A stretch of DNA of 64,000 nt from Antedon bifida (Eukaryota; Echinodermata; Crinoidea; Comatulida; Antedonidae). The position numbers and the translations under genes are program-made. The notes under the pieces are model-generated. The model was not told the DNA's origin, searched no databases, and saw only the letters and a list, made by a program, of their open reading frames with translations. The DNA lies in contig OY727093.1 of the NCBI GenBank assembly GCA_963402885.1, positions 9,435,501-9,499,500 on the forward strand, read 5' to 3'. Shown in pieces: positions 13,374 to 25,300 of this stretch (within the stretch, counting starts at the first letter, position 1; every line of letters begins with the position of its first letter).

Positions 13374-16300
13374 ATGCGGTGTGATCGAGATAATTTTTAT
13401 TTACCAATATACTCAACAGAAAAGACCGATTTGCATGGACTTCCTGGGATATTTGGCGATGGAGGATGGGTCAGAAAACTAATTTGGATTACTGTGACTG
13501 CCGTAGCCTGGGTAATTGTAATTTATGAGACTGTCCTGCTTTTTACAAACTTTTTTGAATATCATCATGTTACCAAAGTAGATGTAGAATACAAGCAGAC
13601 GGTAGCTTTTCCCGCCATTACTGTCTGTAACTTCAATAAGTATCGAGAATCAGCACTTACCGACTATGATATTGTTAACGTCGGAGTCCACCTTGGTAAG
13701 TTAAGAATTTTTTTAATGATTTATATTTACATTGTTTCGATATAGTCATACTCTGTGTAACGTCGGTTTGTCGTTTGTACAATTCAAACAAGGTAGAGTA
13801 TAGCTCTACTTTTCCACCATGTTGAACATAAATGATTATGTGCAATATAGGATGGTTTAGAGAAATGTCACAACGTACTTTTGTATATAATATCTACCGC
13901 TACTTAAATTGAAATATTTAAAGTACGGACTTAATGATTTATACAGATTGGGTAAATTGTTTGCTATCAAAATAAGTTACCGCCACATTTATAACATATC
14001 TTATATCCTAGTGAACATAATCTTGTCAATGTAGTCAGTAGAGCATTCATTAATACATCTGTACTTTTATGGAAGTTAAACATGGCTACACATCACTGTT
14101 GATACGGGTACCTGATAAGGGTAACTGGCAGTTTATATAATTAGGCCTAGGTTAATAACCGTCTTTTCACAAATCCAACAGCAAATATTTCACTAATTAA
14201 GAATAAACTTGAATCTTGGTAGAGGAATAGAAACAACAATCCGACACTAGATCAGGATTGAACCCAGGACCTTAGGATTTGAAGGCAAGCATTTTAACCA
14301 CCGTGCTTACAGCTCCACTATTGAAATATCCTTATAAAACAGACAAGTAATATAATAATCTAATAAACTATGTCATCACACACTATTTAGAGAGAAACTT
14401 ATCTCAGTAATGCTAAAATATATCTGACCGTTCAATACGGTATAGTATAGAGTCAGTGCTTTTCGAAGCTTTAAGGTAAACCCCCCAATATATTATGATT
14501 AAGTAAGCAATTATTTCCCATCTCATTTGTTTTACAAGTCTCGTAAGGCAACACAAGTGTTAGCTCACATAAATCATAAACTATATGCGCATGCGTGTTG
14601 TCTATATTCCATCATCATACATTAACATTTGTTTTAGCATAAAGATATCCATGTTCATTTTATCATCTAATATAAATAGACATTGTGTCGTTTTAATACT
14701 GTTGATTCAATATCTATATTTTCTTTTATTTTTTTTATCTATTATTGATATATAAACAAACCAGTCTTGTATCCAGAATATACTGTATTCTGTCTCTTAC
14801 TATTGATTTACACCCCCTTTCATCCTTCCTCTCTATAGGCTTACATATTTTTTGGACAAATCCTAGAAAACTGCAGGATACTAAATAAACACAAACCGTG
14901 ATTCGTACACAATAAAAAACCATATTAATCTAACAGGAATAATGTATTATAAACACCTTATGTTGCCGCCAACCCTGCATTTTGCAGGTGTACACGATTT
15001 ACTGCATACGTTGTGTTTTATGTCTCAATTATACGGCATAAACGACATGCGGGTTATATACTTCTGTATGCAGTGTCATGCATAATGCAAGCATTGCCAT
15101 ACCTAGCACATCTATCAAAATACTGACACACTATTGCGAACTTGTTATCCGGTATTAATTAGATTTTGTTTAAAATAAAACCTTTAATACTATTCAGATA
15201 ACTCAATCAAGTTTACCGACATAGAAGATATGATTCTAAAGATGATTCAAACTAGTTTGACAAAAAAAGTATGATGTGCCCAAATATAGTAGTGATATGC
15301 TTAAATATGGTAGTGATATGACATCATCATGTCAATATATGGGCACATCACATTAATTTGATAGTGTAGACAGAGCTTAGATTTGCGATGTGATAAAATC
15401 GTATATAATTTAGTATTCGTTTGAGTATTAGAGAAATTCTATTTACTGCGTTCAAAAAATGAATTGAAATTAATCTGACTAATAATGTGTTTCGACAGTC
15501 TGCTCTACTACCCACACAAAACGTAGAATTATCTGCTGCCGAGAGGTTGATGCGGCTTCATATCTTATTTTCTAGAAACTTTTATTATTTTTACGCTGCT
15601 TAATTGTTATTTTCATGGATGTTAATCCGAATGAAAAGATTTAATTGAATATATACCGTCATGATAGGCCTATAACCATTTTTTCTATTAATAATATAAG
15701 TATTTGATCGTAGTTCGTTGACTGAGTTCATTGCACAGAAGCAAAAACGTTCAGTCATTATGGCGAACTCCTCCAATGTTGTTATCAGCATGTGATTTAA
15801 AATCAACCATGACTCGAGACCATAGAGATACAGCAGATGACTAATCACTCTTCCACAATGTACATGACAATAAAGTATTTTAGCATCATATCAAACAAAG
15901 TATGCAGCCCCTTTGTGGCATGCGGGTCTTACGCAGGGACAGGTGAATCAGGTGGAAAAGATTCAGAAGCGTGTCTGCAAGATTGTGTTGGGCAAAGAGT
16001 ATATCAACATACTCGGATTCTCTTGCCATTTTAAATCTTGAACCACTCCACACTAGAAGATGGCACTCTTGCAAGGTTTTTGCCTCTAAAGCACACGCCT
16101 CTGGTCAATTCTCCACCTGGTTCCCTGCCCCTCAGTATAGATCCTGCATGACCCTTAGACATAATCGTAAAGTGGACAATTACAGTTATAAAACAAAACG
16201 TTTCCAGACTAGTCCAGTTCCTTTTATGGTTGAATTTTTGAACAAACTTTAATTTATTTATTTTTTTGCTTGTATTATTATTATTTGAGGTATCTGCAGT

Positions 16301-19300
16301 CTAACTTATTCGTATTTATATATTGTTGATAGTGTTGTCTATTGTTTAAATATTTTTTATTGTGTAATACATATGCAATTCAGCCATGTGTTGCCATGTA
16401 TGTACTTTTAAATGTGAATTTTTCAATTAATATACCGAGATATATAATTCCTATGTTATTATGTCATACTTTTCCTGTTGTAAGATATTCCGACTTTGTA
16501 AAACATTGTAAAATACGTAAAATTGATTATATCTTAAAAGAAAGTTTATATGATTTGTATTTCAGGAATTGTAGATGAAAATCGCAACTTACTATCGCCA
16601 GAACTTTATACAGATGAATTTGCTGCCACAGTTGCCGCCATTAACTGGACGACTACTGTGGAAGATCCAGACTACAACATGACTGACTTTGTCAAAAGAA
16701 CCGGACATCAAAAAGAAGATTTTATCGTTCAAGTAAGATGCTGTGTCGTTATTGTTATTGCTTCGTTCTCATTTAAACGCAACGCAACCTACGTCGCGAC
16801 ATAGGTACAACGGTAGTGAGTTGACCAATCAAAAGCGACAGTTCGCATGATCCATCGGGTTATGGTTGGTCAAATATGTGCGCTTGCGTTGCGTTCTATC
16901 CATGGGAACCAAGCGTAGGGTCCATAGACATTATCACTGCTCATTTTCAGTTATTTCTGACATCGTTCAGTTTCAACTTGAATTCTTCTGCTAAAGTTGC
17001 TCTCCTAGTCCACAAAGCAAACGCTATCAAACATTAATTTGTTTGCAAACTCCGTATGGAGAATTCTCTCCAGTATATTTTACTTGATGCTGTTATTTTG
17101 CTCACCTGTAGAATCACATGACTTGATTTTCAGTTTTGAAATCTAAGCAAGTTTGTGCCCGGCCTAACTTTTGCAGTTTCTGCAATTTGCAGAAGTTTGT
17201 CAATTGGTCTACACTAGCAAACTTTGGAAAACCATATTGCCAGAGTTTTATATAGTGTAGACTTCAGGCTTGAAAACAATGTTTAAAGCTATGTCTAAAC
17301 TATATTGAACTTTATGTGACATAAAATGTGATGTGCCCATGTATGGACACGATGACATATCACTCACACTTTTTTGTCAAATTAGTTTGATAGTGTAGAC
17401 AGAGCTTTAGAATAGAAGAAATGATCCAAATGAACAAACATTGGAGTTAATAATATTGTTAGAGTAGGGTTAAAACATCTTATTTACAATTTAACTTTGA
17501 GTTAACTGCTTAATAGTAATATTTCTCGTAAATTATGATTTGATAAATGAGAATGGCAATAGTTATTCTTTAAAAAGAAACCATGACGTGACAAGACCGC
17601 ACACGTCATCAACCAATCGGGTACTTAAATACTTAAAACACATCTAGCACCAATGTCGCATTTATTCAATTGAGTTAAATTGTCATAACCTGATCATTTA
17701 GCCTCCAAGGCATTAGCGATCAATATTTTGTTTAATCAATTAGCCCCCTTACCCAATTTAGAAGCTGTAATTAAAATATTTATTTTCAAATTAACTTAGT
17801 ATCAATACAAACGAACAATGCCAGTGCATTGATTAAGGTGAGTAAATATACTAAATGGAAATTTAGGAAGGAAAAACAAATCGAACCCAAATCGAAACCG
17901 CGCTAAGTGGTATAGAGTATAAACTATAGTCTTTTTCTTTTTTAAATGCGCAATACCTGTTTGGTAAATTAATTAATGTACTAAAATGAGTCGGTCTTCA
18001 AGTAAATATACAAACGCCTTAAAGTTGCCACAACAACCAGAAAACAACACTTCACCAAAAGACTATTCTACATCCCAGTACTGGGTTTCCTTGGTATTCT
18101 ATGAAATCCCGTAATACAGCATCATTCACATTATTCATTCATTCATTCATTCAATCTTTTATTTCGGAATCTCTGATCCATAGAAAGTAAAAATTACATA
18201 TAAATGAAATAAAAATATACAAGACTAATTACTACTACTCATCTCAGGATGGCATTCCACATGGAGAGCATCTTTGACTTAAATAAGACGTTGCCTATAA
18301 TCGTTGAGCCTAAAACATTTTCACTTGAATTTAGTCTACACATCTACTGTACTCTAAGCCTATCTATCCAGAGGAAGTCATGGCCCAAAGCCCCAATATA
18401 AATGGGAACATTGTATATATAATCAGTAATAATTATGTTAGTATGCGGACTTATAACGTTATATTGCATAGCCTATGTAAATACGTGAACGTGATTGGTT
18501 GAAACTGCATCAGAAGACTACTCCTGCGAGGATCGTAAACCGTATATTTCATCGAGTACGATGATATTGACTGAGTAATTTTCGTGGGATTATCGTGTCC
18601 CTGTCATTAAACATATAAAATCCAGCAAATTCTTGAGTACGATTATATTAACTGTGTAATTTGCGTGTGGCAACACTCGCGTTTGGCGATAAATAAACAA
18701 AAGTCATCTACTGAGACTCGAACTCGCGAAGATTAGTCCACATCATCACGAGACTACGTTTTACGCGCCACGTAACTTGCTTGAAGAAACCAATGATAAT
18801 TTTCTATCGGTAAAATATAAGATTTGACATCTCCTCGTGAAGTGATATTATGCTCTCGAGAATTACATTTTTTTATAATTATTTATTTATAGAAATATAT
18901 ATTCCCTCGGGTATGTCAAATCTTATATTTTACCTCTAAGCAGGCAATATCGGTATAATAATTCCGAAGGCTTCCGACAAGTATGGCACCATTGATATAA
19001 CACTTGGCATCTATCGTTCTCTGCAGCAAAGCTGTCTCTTATCTTTTTATTTTTTAAAATATCTGTTATGTGACAGCATTGACTTAAGATGTAGGTCAAG
19101 ACATATTGGTTTCCACACTTTACGTTACCTACGCTTTTAAGGTTTTCAAGACTGAAATAAATTGTTAATAAATTATTTGTGTGATAGGGCCAATAGAATT
19201 TATTACGATATTCAATTACCAACATGCTAAACGTAAGCTTTAAGAAAAATGTTAACATTAGATTTCGCGAGCAATAAACTCGAAAAATTGTACATTTGTC

Positions 19301-22300
19301 AAATGTTCATCACATAGTCCTACATTATAAGTGTGAAAATCGATCTGTTTTATTAATTTTTGTTTAGGAACTATGCAGTTAACATTTATGTATTCCAAGT
19401 AATTCGAAACATTTAATATAAAAACACGTTTGACGTAAAGAATTTGTAGAAATTGAGGAAAAAAGGATTGTTTTGATTATATCATTTGATTCTCGGTATA
19501 ACTTTGTGTCGGTATCGCAGAAAACGATCCGTAACACAGCGTCACATGTTCGTCACATGGAAGTTGTATCATATAAGTTAAGATCAAGGTAAAAACAATC
19601 TTACATGTGACGCTGTATTTAGAATTTCCTATAATATAGTATACAAAGACTAGACACACCGTGTAGGAGAATCTGTAACTAATTGATCGTTCAATCACAG
19701 AAGATCGTTAGTTATACTTCCTCGTTTGTGACGCACGATTATTACACGCGTATCGCACGCTTATTACACGCCTGTCTCACGATTATTAAACGCGCGTGTC
19801 GCACGATTATTACATACGCGTGTCTCACGATTATTACACACGCGTGTCTCACGATTATTACACGCGTGTCCCACGATGACCGTACTACACGCGTGTCGCA
19901 CGATTATTACACGCGTATCGCACGCTTATTACACGCCTGTCTCACGATTATTAAACGCGCGTGTCGCACGATTATTACATACGCGTGTCTCACGATTATT
20001 ACACACGCGTGTCTCACGATTATTACACGCGTGTCCCACGATGACCGTACTACACGCGTGTCGCACGATTATTACACGCGTGTCGCACGATTATTACACG
20101 CGTGTCGCACGATTATTACACCCCTGTCAAAAGTTTATTCTAGAATGTTAGCCATTGAATTTCACTTTTCATTTTGATAGGATTACTGAAGCCAATATTT
20201 TTTATCAGATTATTTGTAACATTATTTGTAATTATATGTAGTGTGTGTGGAAAGAAGAGGATTGCGCTGAAACCGACTTTGTACATACATTTACTCACCT
20301 TGGAAATTGCTATACATTTAATAAAGCCTCGGACGATACAGAGAGAAAAATATCTATGAATGCTGGTGCAAGTAAGTATAGGCCTATACACCGACGACAT
20401 CGTCACCATCAACTATCGAGTCATTCTGCGCATGCTCATATGTTTCTGAACATGTTCAGAATGACCAGGTGGCGGGTCGTTATTATTGCCTGTTTGGCAC
20501 AATCCTCAATTCTCTTCACCATCATCATCATTAATCACACAATTTGTGACGTCATCATTTGTGAAGTCCAGGCATCGCATGGTGTTCATGATAATCGTCT
20601 TTTTCTTAATCATCATCATTATTATTATCATCCCATAAACCCCTCCCCCTCATTCCAAAATTTGATTTTCATGAACAGCTAATTCCTTCTCTCCCTTGCC
20701 TCATAATTTAGACTTTCAAATGAATAGCCCCAAGAGGAAAATCACAAACCTTCTCAGAAATCCTTTTTTGAAAATCGTTTCACCGTCTATCAATATTAAT
20801 GGGCTGTGGGTTCCCACAAATGATCATGTATCATTTCTTTAATTGGACACGCATAATCCGAAGAGGGAGCACTTTAAATTCTGTACAAATCGCTGAGATA
20901 GTTTTGATACTATTTTGTTTGTTATAAATAAGATATGGACGAAGTGTAATGGCGCAAGAATAAACAACAAACAGTAACATTAAAGACGATGTTTCAATTA
21001 AACATAAACAATTCGATCGAAGTGCGCTTTGTGCTTTCGTTGTTATCAACGGTAATTTATGCCGCTTTATTAAACCGATATGGTACGCTATCTTGCAGAT
21101 ACCTTAATTGAGTTTCAATCTTTCCTTCAATTTAGTAGAGTTTTGCTCTATATCTATATTGTCGCCTTTACGTTACTAAATATGCCACAGAAATATATAC
21201 AGTAAAAAAAGTAAAAATACAACAATCATCGGTGTCAGATCCGAATGCTTTGATGGAGTTGAGATCATACCCAAAAATTAAAAGATACACATTTTGTTTA
21301 TTGCGCATCAACTGGAGGTAACATACATGTTTTATATACTAATGTAAAATAAATTTCATTTTTGCAATGAATGTCGAGTCAATCTGAAGTCCATACTAAA
21401 AACAAAGAATGCTTTTAAGCGTAAATTACCTCTCGATATATTTTAAATCATAGGGCTGTAAGCAGCTTTATATAATTTCGTTAAAATGTTCCGTTTCTTT
21501 AGTTGGAGTTACACTCGTATTATTTGAAATTATTCAGTGGATCTTTTGGTACTGTACGTTACATCAAGTTTTTAAATATTGAGATGAAGAGCATGGTTAT
21601 ACTTATACGCACCGATTACTATGTGATAATAGGAAAATCCCATGGAGATGGTAGCTAGCCGCTTTTTGAAACGATTATAATTATACTCATCATTTTTAAT
21701 TTAGTAACTGATCATTAGCATGACTATAAATGTCATTTGTCCACGGTCTGGTGGTCTCTCTTTTCGCGAAACTTTCTGTGTTTTCACGGTCTACTGCGAC
21801 AACGTATATTTAGCTTACTTTTGTTTATTATTTCTATGTCAGTCAATCAGGAACAGACATGGCTACACTATTTATTAATAATGCGTTTACAATATGCATA
21901 GGATAAACTGAAACATGGCATTTATTTGTACAGCACATAGACTAGCGGCCCAAAGTACATATATATTATTTACAAAAATTAAATGCAGAAAGAATTATTT
22001 CTTTTTTTAAATGCACAAAAATGAATTTAGACATATTTTCAATTAAAGTAATATTTCTGGAAGCCATTAAAATAATGAACTTTCAGATCGGAAATTATAA
22101 AAGGTAAGGTAATAACTCCTGACGTAACTCATTATAGTAACGGACAAATTAACAGAAAGTGATATTCATTCTTCAATCTCATTCCTATGGCATAATTTAC
22201 ATATTATGTTTTCTCATAAAACCTCATACCATCTACCCCTTTCAACCTCGAAAAACCTCAATACAAAACATATCGGTACTGGAATGACATGAGTTCAATT

Positions 22301-25300
22301 TTGTAGGCCTAATGAATTAGGAACACCCACAACCCTCGCCCACCCTAGCTATTACCAATACAATATTGCTATGTTGTACAGGTAATGGATTAAGATTGGT
22401 TTTTAACGTTGAAGTTGATGAATACACACCGACAAACGACCTCGGCAGTGAAGCAATGGATGCAGGGGTGAAGATAATGCTTCACTTGCCGTCTGAACCA
22501 CCTTACGTAAAAGAACTCGGCTTTGTATCAGCTGTAGGACAGCACACGTATGTTGCTATGCGACACGCGCAGGTCAGTATCATCGTCGACCAACCGATCG
22601 ACCGACCGATCGACCGACCGACCGACCGACCGACCAAAACAAACAAACAATATTTTTGACTGTTAATTCTGTAGTTGTAATCTGCTGAAGCAATATTTCT
22701 AAGTAGCGACTTGAAATGTATAAATGTTTGTCTACTATCATAATTTTCAAAAAAGTGTGATGTGTCCAAATATGGTAGTGATGCCTAAATATGGTACTGA
22801 TAAATTATGCCTAAATATGGTAGTAATATACCTAAATATGGTAGTAATATGCCTAAATATGGTAGTAATATGGTCCATAAGGTCCATATATGGGCACATC
22901 ACATGTGTTGTCGCATAAAGTTTGATAATGTAGACAGACGTTGGCTACAGAATAAAAAACATGCCGTGGTATCATAGGCATAGGCCTATTCTTATTCTTT
23001 ATATAAATTATCATTTTACAGATAACAAGCTTACCACTGCCTTACACGGAGTGTCAGAAAGAAGACACGTCAGGGTACTTCGAGCAATACTCCCTTCAAG
23101 GATGCCGCATTGAATGTGAGACAAAGGCAGTTGAAAAATATTGTGACTGCCGCCTTGTTGAGCAGCCAACTGGGGATGGTTTCCCAGTGTGCAGCCCAAA
23201 TCAAACACATGTATGTGCTGAAGAAATCTTACGTAAGTTGCCACGGGATTCTGAGCCTTTGCACGAATCTAAGCTATAAAGAATTCAATACATTTTTCAT
23301 CTTTGCTCATGTAGGACCTACAGTAGGCCTATGATATGAGAGACCAAAATATCCTAATTGGTAAATCCGAAATGATTATTATATTCATATAATCATTGTT
23401 GATGATGCTGAATTAAAGACAAACTATATATTGATGGTATACAGGACAGTAATTCTTATTGGGTTATATGTCAACCAATTAAAGCTACCAACACCGTACA
23501 AACACATTTACGATTTTCAACAGCACTTAGTCTCTTGCGATTATCTGAAATTCCTTCCCGTCTAAGTTTATTCCATGTTTAAGTAGAACTAAACGTAAAA
23601 CCAACATACTCGAAAAAGATAGCAAAGCTGTCGCATAAAGAATAATAGAGACTCATCTTCATAAGTAAGCATAACATTAGAGTTAAGTGTTTGACAAACC
23701 ATAAGGATAATAGGCCCTACCAGCCGAAAACAAATACTTATTATACTCGGTAACCCGAACTCGGTAACCCGAACTCGGTAACCCGAACTCGGTAACCCGA
23801 ACTCGGTAACCCGAACTCGGTAACCCGAACTCGGTAACCCGAACTCGGTAACCCGAACTCGGTAACCCGAACTCGGTAACCCGAACTCGGTAACCCGAAC
23901 TCGGTAACCCGAACTCGGTAACCCGAACTCGGTAACCCGAACTCGGTAACCCGAACTCGGTAACCCGAACTCGGTAACCCGAACTCGGTAACCCTAACTC
24001 GGTAACCCGAACTCGGTAACCCGAACTCGGTAACCCGAACGCGGTAACCTGAACTCGGTAACCCGAACTCGGTAACCCGAACTCGGTAACCCGAACTCGG
24101 TAACCCGAACTCGGTAACCCGAACTCGGTAACCCGAACTCGGTAACCCGAACTCGGTAACCCTAACTCGGTAACCCTAACTCGGTAACCCTAACTCGGTA
24201 ACCCGATGGGAAACCTTGTTCTAAAATTTTAATACGAGGAAGAGTCCCTGTTAATACGTATTGAAAAAAGCAAACTCAAAGGTTTTGACAAGTCATGAAC
24301 TTTAAATTAACACGAAAGAACAGCATGTTTGTTTAATCGTTGTCGCATTTATCGTATCGATCAATCAATGATGTATTCTCTATTTGAAGACCCCAATCAC
24401 TCTTCAAAGGAAAAGGAAAAATAAATGAGTTGATAAATAATCTGATAGAATAATAGTAAGGCGGCAACTTCGTCATCAATCAACACTTGGCCAGTGTGTG
24501 AATAAGCTCGTTTGTGTTGGCCTAAGTCTTATAGTTGTTGTTATCGATCGCAAATTACTATAACATGACCATAATAAAAATTAATCTGAATTCCAAACAT
24601 TGATAGCATATCGAACAAGCTATACTGTTAAACATGGAATTTAAACACTGAAACAAACAGTGTCGAGATTTCAAAGGTAGGCCTACCGGTACGTCTTTAC
24701 GATAGGTTGTATCAGGGCGAAACTAGCTGATGTCGTCGTTTCAAACAAACACAAGATGATATGATGACACAAAAAAAAACTTACATGTGGTCTTTCTAAA
24801 AAATGGAGATTACGTAATATTTAATTCTTAAATTAACTCAACACTTATTAGATAATCAGGGAGTAGAATCATGAGGGACTACCACATTTCCAGCACACTC
24901 TTTGTTTAAAATCGATAAATTGACAATATTTTGTAATTGTTTATTTTAGTTAGTGTAACTGAAGGTACGTTGGTAGATGATGTTTGCGTGTGCCGTTCTC
25001 CGTGTGAAGTTGAAGACTATCCCTTCAGTACGACCAATGCAAAGCTACGACCAAACTTCATGGAGCGGCTCTTCCGTGGTACATCTAACAATTTTACCGC
25101 GGACTATATAATGTAAGAAATATTTATTGTTTGTAAATTATTATTTCAGTCATCGTACTTAAAGTAGACTCTTGTTCACGTAATGCAATTTATTTGGGTT
25201 TTTTAGGGACAACGTTGCTGTTGTATCATTGTTTTACGAGGCTCTGAATTTCGAAGTAGTTGAACAGCTTCCAGAAATGAGTTTGGTCGTTTTGTTGGGT

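Larger units (their letters stand above)
13696..16565 (+). other. Intron 1 of the channel gene
   Basis: 2.9-kb intron with donor GTAAGT and acceptor TTTCAG. It contains a tRNA-like SINE in reverse orientation, one MITE family 1 copy and the 3' end of a LINE, listed separately. The rest is AT-rich without recognisable content. Confidence 0.9.
16733..20241 (+). other. Intron 2 of the channel gene
   Basis: 3.5-kb intron with donor GTAAGA and acceptor ATGTAG. It holds copies of MITE families 1, 2 and 3, a 14-bp inverted repeat and a CpG-rich minisatellite ending about 120 bp upstream of exon 3. Open frames in it have no domain. Confidence 0.9.

Noticed and set aside
14218..14318. A functional tRNA gene
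   Set aside because: Only Pol III box-like motifs are present. The acceptor stem and anticodon arm do not pair cleanly.
15971..16252. Independent host gene with a 93-codon frame
   Set aside because: Its translation is the end of a LINE reverse transcriptase and is continuous with the upstream RT block after a frame shift.
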